A DNA stretch of 64,000 nucleotides from an uncultured Eubacteriales bacterium. GTDB taxonomy: Bacteria; Bacillota; Clostridia; Oscillospirales; CAG-272. Positions 10,138-18,897 of this stretch are shown piece after piece (within the stretch, counting starts at the first letter, position 1; every line of letters begins with the position of its first letter). Below the pieces are notes generated by a model. That model worked only from the letters and a program-made list of their open reading frames with translations, was not told the origin of the DNA and did no database searches. The DNA is taken from the NCBI GenBank assembly GCA_934401725.1, contig CAKRSS010000003.1, positions 25,465-89,464 of the forward strand. The letters are read 5' to 3'. The translations under genes and the position numbers were made by a program.

Positions 10138-10599
10138 TCAAACTATCAGCATCTGCTTGCGGAAACCGTCGCAGAACGACCGCGCCAGCTCCTCGCTGCG
10201 CGCGACAACGATGATGGTATCGTCGCCGCCGACGCAGCCGAGGATGTCCTGCTTCTGCGCCGAGTCGATGCCGGAGGCCACCGCCTGAGCCATGCCGGGG
10301 TAGGTATTTATTACAATAATGTTGTTTACGTGGTCTATACGGGTGATGGCGTTTATCAGCGTTTCGTTGAGCCGTGTCACGCCGCCGTCATCGCCGCCGC
10401 TGCCGCGCGGAATGACGTAACGGTAAACGCCCTCCGCCGTCTGAACCTTGGTCAGCTTAAGCTGTCTTATGTCGCGCGAGACCGTCGCCTGAGTAACACT
10501 GTAGCCGAGCTCACGCAGACGGTTTATCAGCTCGTCCTGCGTCTGTATAGCCTCCTCGGACACCAGCTTGAGAATTTCCTCTTGTCTTGTTGCCTTCAT
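10138..10599 (-). CDS. argR: Arginine repressor ArgR
   Basis: 153 residues. Winged-helix N-terminus (RQEEILKLVSEEAIQTQDEL, then GYSVTQATVSRDIRQLKLTK) and C-terminal hexamerisation and arginine-binding domain with GCVGGDDTIIVVARS. It represses arginine biosynthesis or activates catabolism in response to arginine. No arginine genes lie in this window; the gene is here because of the conserved nadK-argR-recN order. Confidence 0.96.
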   Translation of the reverse strand: MKATRQEEILKLVSEEAIQTQDELINRLRELGYSVTQATVSRDIRQLKLTKVQTAEGVYRYVIPRGSGGDDGGVTRLNETLINAITRIDHVNNIIVINTYPGMAQAVASGIDSAQKQDILGCVGGDDTIIVVARSEELARSFCDGFRKQMLIV

Positions 10600-10625
10600 T
10601 TATGCTTTACCCAGCCTTTCTTTTT

Positions 10626-11510
10626 TCAGCGACCGTTGGTCATTTTCTGGCGTAATGTATCGTAGAACCCGCGCTCCTTGAGCGTGATGAGGCGGGTGGT
10701 CTTGTCTGACTTTGTGATGCTGACCGTCTCGCCGCGGTAAAGCTCGTAGTTCGTACGGCCGTCGATGGTCAGGAAGAGATTTTTTTCGCGGTCGCATATG
10801 TTGCGCACGGTAAGCTCGAGCGAGTCGGGGAAGACCATCGGGCGCGCCGCAAGCGAGTGCGGACATATGGGCGTCACGCAGAAGCACTCGAGGTGCGGAT
10901 GCGTTATCGCGCCGCCCGCCGCCATGGAATAGGCGGTAGAGCCGGTCGGCGTGGCGATTATGAGGCCGTCTGCCCGGTAGGTCGTGACCGACTCACCGCC
11001 GCAGAGCAGCTCGAGATCGACTATCCGCGCGACCGAGCCGTTCGATATGACGGCGTCGTTGAGTGCGAACGACGACAGCTTGCGCCCGCCCTTGGCGTCG
11101 TTCATAGTGACGCAGAGCATGGAGCGCTCGTCGATTTTGTATTTGCCCTCGAAAAGCCGGGGCAGCAGCTTGAGCTCGTCCATCTCGAGCTCCGCCATGA
11201 AGCCGAGACGTCCGAGGTTGATACCGAGTATCGGCGTGCGGTTGAGCGCGGCGCGGCGCGAGGCCTCGAGAATGCTGCCGTCGCCGCCGAGGACGACCAG
11301 AATGTCAGCCGTCTCGTACAGCTCGTCCGGCGGCAGAAAATGAAATTCCCTGCGCATGCGGCGCAGGCGGTTTATCCGCTCGCGCGCAGACAGACATATC
11401 AGCACGTCGCATCCGAACCGTATAAATTTATCCGCAACGGTCAGCGCGGCCAGCGCTTTTTCCGTTATATTGTAATTGGTGATAACGGCCACCCGCTTTA
11501 TCTGTTCCAT
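10626..11510 (-). CDS. nadK: NAD kinase
   Basis: 294 residues. Contains GGDGS (family GGDGT), NLGRLGFMAELE and the substrate loop ADGLIIATPTGSTAYSMAAG. It phosphorylates NAD to NADP. The start has AAGGAGG. The 100-base gap between it and tlyA holds a short derivative of the dispersed inverted-repeat element (11544-11595) without breaking either gene. Confidence 0.96.
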   Translation of the reverse strand: MEQIKRVAVITNYNITEKALAALTVADKFIRFGCDVLICLSARERINRLRRMRREFHFLPPDELYETADILVVLGGDGSILEASRRAALNRTPILGINLGRLGFMAELEMDELKLLPRLFEGKYKIDERSMLCVTMNDAKGGRKLSSFALNDAVISNGSVARIVDLELLCGGESVTTYRADGLIIATPTGSTAYSMAAGGAITHPHLECFCVTPICPHSLAARPMVFPDSLELTVRNICDREKNLFLTIDGRTNYELYRGETVSITKSDKTTRLITLKERGFYDTLRQKMTNGR

Positions 11511-11543
11511 GCCGCCTCCTTGCGGTGTTGCGTGTTTGAGTGT

Positions 11544-11595
11544 TTAAGGCATCGCCGCGCAATTGCACCATCGGTACTACGCGGTGAAGTCTTGA
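11544..11595. repeat. Short (~52 bp) derivative of the TTAAGGC inverted-repeat element
   Basis: Starts TTAAGGCATCGCCGCG and ends TACGCGGTGAAGTCTTGA with AATTGCACCATCGG between. It keeps only the two ends of the 169-bp element described at 19407-19575. It lies in the untranslated gap between tlyA and nadK. Confidence 0.8.
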
Positions 11596-11610
11596 AAGTT
11601 GTGGCGAGCC

Positions 11611-12417
11611 TCAGCGCTCCCCGGCCTCGCGGACGAGCCGCGCGACCTCCTCTGCGGACGGATATTCGCCCGCGACTCCCTTTCGGGCCACAAGCAGGTA
11701 CTCGCGGTTGCCGTCGCCGCCGCATATGGGCGACGGTATGAGCGCGACAAAACCCAGCCCCGCCCCCGCGGCGCAGGACGTGACGCGAAGTATCGCCTCC
11801 GCGCGCCTCTGCGCGTCGCGGACGATGCCGCCCTTGCCGAGCCCCGAGCGCCCGACCTCGAACTGCGGCTTGATGAGGCTGACTATCGCCCCGCCGTCGC
11901 GAAGCAGCAGCGGTATGCCGGGCAGAATGTAGGTCTGCGATATGAACGAGACGTCCATGACGGCCATATCGAGGTCGCACGGTATGTCTCCACGCCCGCC
12001 GTCGCATAGCTGGCGGGCATTGAACGCCTCTATGTTGACGACGCGCGCGTCGGATGCCAGCGAGGGCGCAAGCTGTCCGTGCCCCGAGTCGAGCGCGAAA
12101 ACCTGCGCGGCTCCATGCTGAAGAAGGCAGTCGGTAAAGCCGCCGCTCGAGGCTCCGATGTCGACACATCGGGCCCCCGTGACGTCGAGCCCGGCTGCGG
12201 CGAGCGCCGCCTCGAGCTTGAGTCCGCCGCGGCTGACGTAGCGGTTTTCGTCGCCCCTTGATATGACGACCTCGTGCGCCGCCCCTTCGTCGACCGGCTG
12301 CGACGGCTTGACAACTTTTTGTCCGTCAAGCATCACAAGGCCGGCAGAAATGAGCGTCCGGGCCGCCTCTCTGCTGCGTGTGTGACCATGTGTAACGAGA
12401 TAAATGTCTGCCCGCAC
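11611..12417 (-). CDS. tlyA: TlyA-family rRNA (2'-O) methyltransferase
   Basis: 268 residues from a GTG at 12417, two bases past the ispA stop; this start gives the family N-terminus RADIYLVTHGHTRSREAA. An upstream in-frame GTG at 12459 lies inside ispA and is less likely. An S4 RNA-binding domain (about 1-60) is followed by an FtsJ-like methyltransferase with SAM motif VDIGASSGGFTDCLLQ. TlyA methylates 16S and 23S rRNA cytidines in other bacteria; the old name hemolysin A is misleading. Confidence 0.92.
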   Translation of the reverse strand: MRADIYLVTHGHTRSREAARTLISAGLVMLDGQKVVKPSQPVDEGAAHEVVISRGDENRYVSRGGLKLEAALAAAGLDVTGARCVDIGASSGGFTDCLLQHGAAQVFALDSGHGQLAPSLASDARVVNIEAFNARQLCDGGRGDIPCDLDMAVMDVSFISQTYILPGIPLLLRDGGAIVSLIKPQFEVGRSGLGKGGIVRDAQRRAEAILRVTSCAAGAGLGFVALIPSPICGGDGNREYLLVARKGVAGEYPSAEEVARLVREAGER

Positions 12418-12419
12418 GT

Positions 12420-13331
12420 TCAATATTCGCGGTCGAGCAGGTAGTAAGCCAGCCCGCACAGACGCTCGCTTCCGTGGTATTTGTGTATCGACGCCACCGC
12501 GCGCTCGGTCAGCTCGCCGGCGTAGTGCCGCGCGGCCTCGGGCGTGAAGTAGGTCATGAAGGTGGTCTTGTTGTGCGCCGCGTCGTTGCCGCAGTCCTTG
12601 CCGAGCAGTGCGACGTCGCCCGTGACGTCGAGAATATCATCGATTATCTGGAAAACGAGACCGATTTTCTCGGCGTAGTCGGTCGCCGCGAGCGACTTCA
12701 TGTCGCCCTTGGGCAGTCCCGCCGCCATGCAGCCGAGCAGAGCCGACACCTTTATCATGCAGCCGGTCTTGAGCCGGTGCAGACGGAGCAGCGTTTCAAA
12801 ATCGAGCTCACGCGTCTCGCCGACAAGGTCGAGCACCTGCCCGCCTATCATGCCGAGACTTCCCGCCGCCTTTGCCAACGCGACAACAGCCGACGCGGCG
12901 CACAAGTCGGTTACGTACTTGTTCTGCGCGGTTATCTCGAAGGCGTAGGTCAGAAGGCCGTCACCCGCGAGCAGCGCGTTTGCCTCGCCGAACTGCTTGT
13001 GGCAGGTGGGACGGCCACGGCGCAGATCGTCGTCGTCCATGCAGGGCAGGTCATCGTGAATGAGCGAATATGTGTGCACCATTTCGACCGCCGCCGCGAA
13101 CGGAAGTGCGGCGCGCACGTCTCCGCCGAACAGGCGGCAGAACTCCAGCACCAGTGCCGGGCGGATACGCTTTCCGCCTGCGAAAACGCTGTATCGCTCG
13201 GCGTCAAACAGTATCTGAAGGTAGACGTCGTTGGCCGCGAGGTAGCCGTGAAGCGCCTCCTCGGTCAGTCTGGCGTCCTCGTTAAGCATGGCCGCCACAT
13301 CGGCTTTTGAATACTTCATTTCAGTTGTCAT
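12420..13331 (-). CDS. ispA: Farnesyl/geranyl diphosphate synthase
   Basis: 303 residues. First Asp-rich motif DDLPCMDDDDLRRGRPTCHK and second motif FQIIDDILDVTGD identify a short-chain trans-prenyl diphosphate synthase, which condenses IPP with DMAPP/GPP. The position between xseB and tlyA is the standard Bacillota order. AAGGAG lies nine bases before the start. Chain length (C15 or C20) cannot be settled by eye. Confidence 0.95.
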   Translation of the reverse strand: MTTEMKYSKADVAAMLNEDARLTEEALHGYLAANDVYLQILFDAERYSVFAGGKRIRPALVLEFCRLFGGDVRAALPFAAAVEMVHTYSLIHDDLPCMDDDDLRRGRPTCHKQFGEANALLAGDGLLTYAFEITAQNKYVTDLCAASAVVALAKAAGSLGMIGGQVLDLVGETRELDFETLLRLHRLKTGCMIKVSALLGCMAAGLPKGDMKSLAATDYAEKIGLVFQIIDDILDVTGDVALLGKDCGNDAAHNKTTFMTYFTPEAARHYAGELTERAVASIHKYHGSERLCGLAYYLLDREY

Positions 13332-13350
13332 GGCTCGGGTCTCCTTGTTT

Positions 13351-13620
13351 TTATTTATCCGGTGTGCCGTCGGGAGCGACGCCCGACGAGCCGTCCGTCA
13401 TTTCCGGCATGGGAACCTCCTCGACGCCGCCGTCGGTGCCGGTGCGAAGCAGGCGTATGCGCGCCTCGGTCTGCTCGAGCATTGCGTTGCAGACGCGGAC
13501 AAAAGCAATCCCCTCCTCGTACAGCCGGGTCGACTCCTCAAGCGGCGCGCTGCCCGTTTCAAGTAGCTTTACTATTTCCTCCAGCCGCTCAAGCGACTGC
13601 TCAAAACTCATTTTTTTCAT
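13351..13620 (-). CDS. xseB: Exodeoxyribonuclease VII small subunit
   Basis: 89 residues with the family pattern SFEQSLERLEEIVKLLETG, PLEESTRLYEEG and a helical C-terminus. It binds XseA and degrades single-stranded DNA. Its start overlaps the xseA end by 20 bases, so translation is coupled. Confidence 0.94.
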   Translation of the reverse strand: MKKMSFEQSLERLEEIVKLLETGSAPLEESTRLYEEGIAFVRVCNAMLEQTEARIRLLRTGTDGGVEEVPMPEMTDGSSGVAPDGTPDK

Positions 13621-14833
13621 GTTTTTCTACCGATTTTTCTGTATTTGTGATGTCAGCGGCGGCTGTGCCGTCAGCGAGACGCAGGACAACGCTGTCCCCC
13701 GCCCTGAGCTCATCCACCGACCGAACCGCGCGCTCTCCCGCAAACACGGCCGCATATCCGCGGCTGAGTATGCTGAACGGGTCGAGTGCGCCGAGGTGTC
13801 GCGCGGTCGCCGCGAGGCGGAAGCGCGCGCTCTCGAGCGCGCGGTCGGCACTGCCGTCAAGCCGTCCGGAGAGCGACAGCAGCGCCATTCTGCGGTCGTC
13901 CGTCAGACGTGCGGGGTCGCTCAGTATGCGCGAGGCGGCGAGCGCCGCCACACGGTCACGCCGCAGCCTCAGCGCGCGGTCGACGGCCCCGTCAAGCCGC
14001 AGTCCGAGCTGGACCACGTGTCGGGAAAGCTCGGCGCTGTCGGGAACCGCCAGCTCGGCCGCCGCAGACGGCGTCGGCGCGCGCAGGTCGGCGGCGAAAT
14101 CGCAGAGCGAGAAGTCCGTCTCGTGCCCCACGGCCGAGATGACGGGCACGCCCGACGCAGCGACCTTGCGCGCCAGTGTTTCGTTGTTGAAGGCCCAAAG
14201 GTCCTCGAGCGAGCCGCCGCCGCGGCCTATGATTATGGTGTCGACCGGACGGATACTGTTGAAAAAGTCGATGCCCGCGCACAGCTGCGGCGGGGCGGAA
14301 GGCCCCTGCACCTGCGCCGGGTAGACGTACACCGTCGCCGCGGGATAGCGGCGGGTGATGATGTTTATCATGTCGCGCACCGCCGCGCCGGTCGGCGAGG
14401 TGACGATGCCTATCGTCTCAGGGAAGCGCGCGATGGGACGCTTGCGCGACTCGTCGAACAGCCCCTCGGCGGCGAGCTTGTTTTTTAGCTGCTCGTAGGC
14501 GTAATAAAGCGCGCCGATGCCGTCCGGCTGCATACTTTCGGCGTATATCTGGTAGACGCCGTCGCGCGGAAAGACAGATATTCGCCCGCCGACGATGACC
14601 TTCATGCCGTCACGCGGAGCGAACCCCACCCGACAGGCCGCCGAACGGAACATGACCGCCTTGAGCGACGAGGTCTCGTCCTTGAGTGTGAAGTAGAAAT
14701 GCCCCGTAGAATGGTGCTTGAAGTTGGATATTTCGCCGCGCACCATCAGCCCCGACAGCACGGGCGCGTTGTCAACCAGCATTTTGACATACTCATTGAC
14801 CTGGCTGACACTGAACATCATGCGCTCAGCCAC
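13601..14833 (-). CDS. xseA: Exodeoxyribonuclease VII large subunit
   Basis: 410 residues. N-terminal OB fold (VRGEISNFKHHSTGHFYFTL), catalytic region with IGIVTSPTGAAVRDMI and IIGRGGGSLEDLWAFN and VSAVGHE-type segment (VISAVGHETDFSL). It overlaps the preceding tsaD-like gene by eight bases. Slightly shorter than E. coli XseA but complete for Bacillota. Confidence 0.95.
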   Translation of the reverse strand: MAERMMFSVSQVNEYVKMLVDNAPVLSGLMVRGEISNFKHHSTGHFYFTLKDETSSLKAVMFRSAACRVGFAPRDGMKVIVGGRISVFPRDGVYQIYAESMQPDGIGALYYAYEQLKNKLAAEGLFDESRKRPIARFPETIGIVTSPTGAAVRDMINIITRRYPAATVYVYPAQVQGPSAPPQLCAGIDFFNSIRPVDTIIIGRGGGSLEDLWAFNNETLARKVAASGVPVISAVGHETDFSLCDFAADLRAPTPSAAAELAVPDSAELSRHVVQLGLRLDGAVDRALRLRRDRVAALAASRILSDPARLTDDRRMALLSLSGRLDGSADRALESARFRLAATARHLGALDPFSILSRGYAAVFAGERAVRSVDELRAGDSVVLRLADGTAAADITNTEKSVEKHEKNEF

Positions 14834-15788
14834 GTTCCACCTCCGCCATCCACGCCCGGCGGCACAAAAGCGAGACGCCGGCGGCGTTGTCAGCCGAGAA
14901 GGCGGGCTCGGAATAATATATGCCCTCCTCGCTGCCTATTATATTTTTAATGATCGAATTGCTCATAACTCCGCCCGCGAACAGCACCGGCTCGCCGGGG
15001 TAGGCGGCGCGGACGTTGCGGCAGAGCGCGCGCAGCGTCTGCCCGACGAAATTCAGGACAAATGCCGCCGTGCGCGGCAGGTCGTCCTCGCCGCCGTACA
15101 TCGAAGCGGCCAGATTTTCAAGTCCCGAGAGGTTGCACTCGAGTCCATCGACGCATATGCGCGGACGCGGCAGCTTGCCGGTGTAGGTGAGCGCCGCCTG
15201 CTCGAGCGCCGGACCGCAGGGGAACTTCAGTCCCATGGCCACGCCCGCGCGGTCAATCGCCTGACCGGCGTTGAGGTCGCGCGTACCGCCGAGTATCGTG
15301 ACGTCAAATGCATTGCCGCGCGGCACGACGCGGACTATCTCCGTCGTCCCGCCCGACACGTGAAATGCACAAAAGGGGGCGGAAAGCAGCACGTCGAGCC
15401 CGCCGGACGAATACCCGGCGGCCATTATGTGCCCGTCCTGATGCGAGAATCGGTAGAGCGGCGCTCCTGCTCCCACCGCGAGCGCCGAAGCCGCCGCCAC
15501 CCCCGACAGAAAGCAGGGCATGTACGATCCCTCGGCGTTACGCGGGGTGGCCGACACGCCGACCGCCGTCGCGCGGTGTCCGTCAAGTGCGGCGCGCACC
15601 TGCGCGAGCACCTCCGGCAGATTTTTTATGTGAGAGAAGACTGCGTCACTCTGACGCAGCCCGCGGCCGCCCTCGGCGACCGGAAGCGGCAGCTTGATAT
15701 TGGCCAGCACCCTTCCCTCTCCGTCGCAGACCGCGCCGGAGGTGGTGTAGTTACTGGTGTCTATGCCGACAAAACGCGCCTCATTCAT
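14826..15788 (-). CDS. TsaD/Kae1-like ASKHA protein (Gcp paralogue)
   Basis: 320 residues from the ATG at 15788, which overlaps the nusB stop (ATGAATGA); the frame extending to 15860 lies in nusB. It begins FVGIDTSNYTTS, carries the metal-binding pair in SHQDGHIMAA and ends with SADNAAGV, all positions typical of TsaD, the tRNA threonylcarbamoyladenosine enzyme. Sequence divergence and its place between nusB and xseA match a Clostridia-specific paralogue, with the canonical tsaD usually found beside tsaB/rimI elsewhere. Function may be t6A-related or different. The metal ligands are kept, so it is probably active. Confidence 0.82.
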   Translation of the reverse strand: MNEARFVGIDTSNYTTSGAVCDGEGRVLANIKLPLPVAEGGRGLRQSDAVFSHIKNLPEVLAQVRAALDGHRATAVGVSATPRNAEGSYMPCFLSGVAAASALAVGAGAPLYRFSHQDGHIMAAGYSSGGLDVLLSAPFCAFHVSGGTTEIVRVVPRGNAFDVTILGGTRDLNAGQAIDRAGVAMGLKFPCGPALEQAALTYTGKLPRPRICVDGLECNLSGLENLAASMYGGEDDLPRTAAFVLNFVGQTLRALCRNVRAAYPGEPVLFAGGVMSNSIIKNIIGSEEGIYYSEPAFSADNAAGVSLLCRRAWMAEVERG

Positions 15789-16203
15789 TGGGCACGGCGT
15801 CCCCGGACTCGACTGCGTCCTTGACGGCGTTGAGCACGCCGTTGACAAACGGCCGTGCACGCTGCTCGTCGTACTTTTTGACCAGCTCCACCGCCTCGTT
15901 TATCGAGACGTTGTGCGGGATGCCGTCGCCGTACAGCATCTCCCAGGTGCCGAGCCGCAGCGCCGCGCGGGATATGCCCGAGATGCGGTAGGCCTTCCAG
16001 CCGCGCGAATATTTTTCGATAATGGCGTCGAGCTCATTTACGTGCTCCATCACGCCGAAATACGCCGCCCGGACGTACTTGTCCTCACCGACATCCCGGT
16101 TGTCGCAGGAGACATCGTAAATGCTCTCGGGTGTGTCCTGCGGGTGGAAATCAGTTTCAAACAGCAGTCCGAAAACCGCCTCTCTTGCTTCTCGTCTTGT
16201 CAT
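15781..16203 (-). CDS. nusB: Transcription antitermination factor NusB
   Basis: 140 residues from the ATG at 16203 (MTRREAREAVFGLLFE), preceded by AAAGGA; a longer reading to 16245 adds an unlikely leader. Contains ISRAALRLGTWEMLYGDGIP and NEAVELVKKYDEQRARPFVNG. NusB with NusE supports rRNA transcription antitermination. First gene of the long minus-strand operon nusB to ybaK, driven by the promoter at 16254-16282. Confidence 0.95.
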   Translation of the reverse strand: MTRREAREAVFGLLFETDFHPQDTPESIYDVSCDNRDVGEDKYVRAAYFGVMEHVNELDAIIEKYSRGWKAYRISGISRAALRLGTWEMLYGDGIPHNVSINEAVELVKKYDEQRARPFVNGVLNAVKDAVESGDAVPNE

Positions 16204-16253
16204 AGGTTTTCCTTTCGCAAAGTCTTGCCGACAATAATACTCCATGATATTCT

Positions 16254-16282
16254 ATTATACAATCGCCGGGGTGCAAAGTCAA
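16254..16282 (-). promoter_or_regulatory. Sigma-A promoter of the nusB operon
   Basis: On the minus strand TTGACT (16282-16277), 17 bases, TATAAT (16259-16254), about 50 bases before the NusB start. Confidence 0.8.
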
Positions 16283-16450
16283 GTACAATAATGAATATTT
16301 TCGCTGTATACATGAATATTTTTATATTTCGCTTGCGAGAGCGCGCGCACTTTTTTCATTCCGGATAATAATTTACCGCTGATACAAACCACTTTTTCTT
16401 CAATACTAAATGTAGGATATGCTTATTATAAAAAACGAAAGGCAACAATA

Positions 16451-17425
16451 ATGAAAAAGCTGTTCTGCACTCTGTGTCTCACGCTCATACTGCTTCCCTG
16501 CCTCGTCACGCCTGCCGTCGCCGAGGAGCAAGGATACATCAAATGGGTCGACTTCACCCCGACCTACGACGCCCTCTCCGACGCGCTCGAGGCCGACATC
16601 GCCGCACACAACGCCGGGAAAAGCATCTCATGGGTCGACATTCTCGCCTACCACGCCGCGCGGTGCGGCGGGGACTTTTCCTCCTACTCGTCGTCCGACA
16701 CAGCCTCGCTCTTCGAGTCGCTTTCCGACGGCTCGGACATAGCCTCGCACGTGCGCAACACACGGCTGTTCGGCTATTATCAGCGCGCTTACGGTGCGGT
16801 GCTGGGCGGGCTTGTCGGCGAATTCACACGGGTAAGCGTCGCCGAGGACGGCAGCGAGGTGCGCGAGCAGGTCTACGGGCTCCGCGGCTACTCCCCCATA
16901 GCAAAAGGCTACTATTACGCCGATTTTGACGACTTCGGAGCCTCGCGCAATTACGGCTACCGTCGCCGCCACCTCGGTCACGACCTCATGGGCAGCATCG
17001 GGACGCCGGTCGTGGCGGTGGAGAGCGGCTATGCCGAGGCCGTCGGCTGGAACCAGTACGGCGGCTGGCGCATCGGCATACGCTCCTTCGACGGCCGGCG
17101 ATACTACTATTATGCCCACCTGCGCCGCGACCACCCCTATCTCGACATGTACCCCGGCAAAATCGTCAACGCCGGCGAGGTCATCGGCTACCTCGGCATG
17201 ACGGGCTACAGCACCAAGGAGAACGTCAACAACATCGACACGCCCCACCTGCACTACGGCCTGCAAATCATATTCCACCCATCCCAGAAGGACGGAACCA
17301 ACCAGATCTGGGTCGACATGTACGCGCTGACGCGCCTGCTTTACCGCAACCGCGCCGCCGTGCTGCGACGTGACGGCGAGCTCTACTCGCGCTCCTACGC
17401 CGAGTACCCCGAGACGCCTGACTAA
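16451..17425 (+). CDS. Secreted M23-family peptidoglycan metallopeptidase
   Basis: 324 residues. Cleavable signal peptide (about 1-24, ending AVA-EE), a helical N-terminal region, and a LytM/M23 domain from about residue 165: zinc ligands in HLGHD (His174, Asp178), His222 in YYAH and PHLHYG (His268). The enzyme should cut peptide cross-bridges of peptidoglycan outside the membrane. All M23 ligands are present, so it is likely active and not a pseudo-enzyme. A weak RBS GAAAGG precedes the start. Confidence 0.9.
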   Translation: MKKLFCTLCLTLILLPCLVTPAVAEEQGYIKWVDFTPTYDALSDALEADIAAHNAGKSISWVDILAYHAARCGGDFSSYSSSDTASLFESLSDGSDIASHVRNTRLFGYYQRAYGAVLGGLVGEFTRVSVAEDGSEVREQVYGLRGYSPIAKGYYYADFDDFGASRNYGYRRRHLGHDLMGSIGTPVVAVESGYAEAVGWNQYGGWRIGIRSFDGRRYYYYAHLRRDHPYLDMYPGKIVNAGEVIGYLGMTGYSTKENVNNIDTPHLHYGLQIIFHPSQKDGTNQIWVDMYALTRLLYRNRAAVLRRDGELYSRSYAEYPETPD

Positions 17426-17470
17426 AGCAAAAAACACCGTCGAAAAATTGTAAATCATTGCAATTTCGTC

Positions 17471-17499
17471 TTGCAAAAATTGCCGGGATGTGATAATAT
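17471..17499 (+). promoter_or_regulatory. Promoter for the four-TM protein / SGNH / DUF4358 unit
   Basis: TTGCAA (17471-17476), 17 bases, TAATAT (17494-17499). The arms GCAATTT and AAATTGC form an inverted repeat around the -35 element, a possible regulator site. Confidence 0.6.
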
Positions 17500-17546
17500 A
17501 TAAGATACAGCCGTGATGGCTGATGTAATTTAAGGATGATTCCAAA

Positions 17547-17969
17547 ATGAAGGTTTTCTGGGATAAAATTTTGCGCCCCGCCTGCGTCTACTTCACGTTG
17601 ATCATACTGCTGTACGCCGCCGGGGTTTATGCAATATACGGTAAGAGCTCGAACGGAGGGGCGCTGTCGTCGCTGCGCGTGCTGCTCGTGCTGGTTTTCG
17701 CGCTGATACTTTCGACGGCGAACTCGCTGTTCCGCATTCAGAAGCTCAACGCCGCGCTGCGGCTGCTGGCGCACGCCGCCGTCAGCGGAGTTGGCTTCTG
17801 GCTGTGTCTGGTGCGGCCGCTTGATCTTGAGGGCTCGGGCGAGCTGATGGGACTTCTGATTTACTTCGTCGTATACGCCGCGGTCGCGCTGGTAGTCATT
17901 CTGCATCGCAGTCAGACCGCCAAAAAGAACAACCGCGAGTCCGAGTACACGTCGGTCTACAAAAAGTGA
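17547..17969 (+). CDS. Small four-TM membrane protein (DUF3021-like)
   Basis: 140 residues with four hydrophobic segments (about 12-31, 45-60, 73-90 and 100-122) and a charged C-terminal tail. The layout and the segment LLIYFVVYAAVALVVILHRS resemble DUF3021 membrane proteins of Bacillota, whose role is unknown. AAGGAT precedes the start. Its stop is just upstream of the SGNH gene. Confidence 0.65.
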   Translation: MKVFWDKILRPACVYFTLIILLYAAGVYAIYGKSSNGGALSSLRVLLVLVFALILSTANSLFRIQKLNAALRLLAHAAVSGVGFWLCLVRPLDLEGSGELMGLLIYFVVYAAVALVVILHRSQTAKKNNRESEYTSVYKK

Positions 17970-17980
17970 GGGCAGAACAC

Positions 17981-18886
17981 ATGCACAAAAGATACAATAA
18001 CCTCCCCCGCCAGAACGGCGGACGGGTCTCACGGGCACTGTGGTGCGCGATTGCCGTAATTATCCTGCTGGTTGTCGTGTGCATGGTCGAGATAGTCGTG
18101 CTGGCCTCGGTGCGCGCCGACTCGCCGGACGTCAAAAAGCCGAACGACACAAGCTCGGGCGACACACAGGGCGGCTCGCCGGACACAACGCCGTTCACGT
18201 CCGACACGCCGACAAATTCAACAGCTGACACACCGGTCGCTGTCACTCCGTCCACGGCAAGGCTCGCCGAGACTGCCGACCTCGGTCAGGAGTACGTCGA
18301 CAAGTTGATCTTCGTAGGCGACAGCACGACATACGGCCTCAAGGCCTACGGTGTGCTGTCCGGCGGCAAGAACACCACGCAGGTGTGGACGCCTGCAAGC
18401 GGCACCTATTCGCTCAACGCCCTTGTGGCAACCTACAAAATAGTCTACCCGCCCACGGGCGAGGAGCTGACGGTCGCCGAGGCAGCGTCAAAGGCAAAGC
18501 CCGAATACATGGTCATAACGCTAGGTGTCAACTACGGCGTTCCCTACTGCGGCGAGGGTGAGTTCAAGAAATACTACCGCCTGTTGCTTGACGCAGTCAA
18601 GGCGGCCTCTCCCGAGACAAAGATAATTTTGCAGTCCATCTACCCCGTCGCGACCAACAGCGAGTACCGCGACATAACCAACCCGCGCATAGACGTGGCC
18701 AACGGCTGGGTCGAGAGTCTGGCCGAGGAGTACGGATTCAGGTATCTCGACACCAACTCCTCGCTCAAGGGCGACGACGGCTACCTGATACACAGCTACC
18801 AGAACGGCGACGGTCTCCACATGAACACCTCGGGACTCAACGCCATACTCAAATACATCCGCACGCACGGATACCCAAATAATTAA
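17981..18886 (+). CDS. Membrane-anchored extracellular SGNH/GDSL hydrolase
   Basis: 301 residues from the ATG at 17981, chosen because GAGGG lies nine bases upstream; an in-frame GTG at 17966 overlaps the previous gene. One transmembrane anchor (about 21-43), a Ser/Thr/Pro/Asp-rich extracellular linker to about residue 95, then an SGNH domain with FVGDSTTYG (nucleophile Ser115) and DGLHMN (Asp277, His280). It probably removes or transfers acyl groups on cell-wall or surface polymers. It is followed after 11 bases by a DUF4358 lipoprotein; these two families are frequent neighbours in Clostridia. Confidence 0.85.
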   Translation: MHKRYNNLPRQNGGRVSRALWCAIAVIILLVVVCMVEIVVLASVRADSPDVKKPNDTSSGDTQGGSPDTTPFTSDTPTNSTADTPVAVTPSTARLAETADLGQEYVDKLIFVGDSTTYGLKAYGVLSGGKNTTQVWTPASGTYSLNALVATYKIVYPPTGEELTVAEAASKAKPEYMVITLGVNYGVPYCGEGEFKKYYRLLLDAVKAASPETKIILQSIYPVATNSEYRDITNPRIDVANGWVESLAEEYGFRYLDTNSSLKGDDGYLIHSYQNGDGLHMNTSGLNAILKYIRTHGYPNN

Positions 18887-18897
18887 GGAGACAAAAC

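Noticed and set aside
13307..14488. 393-codon plus-strand frame opposite xseB/xseA
   Set aside because: Arg/Ala-rich translation typical of an antisense shadow; xseA and xseB are clear.
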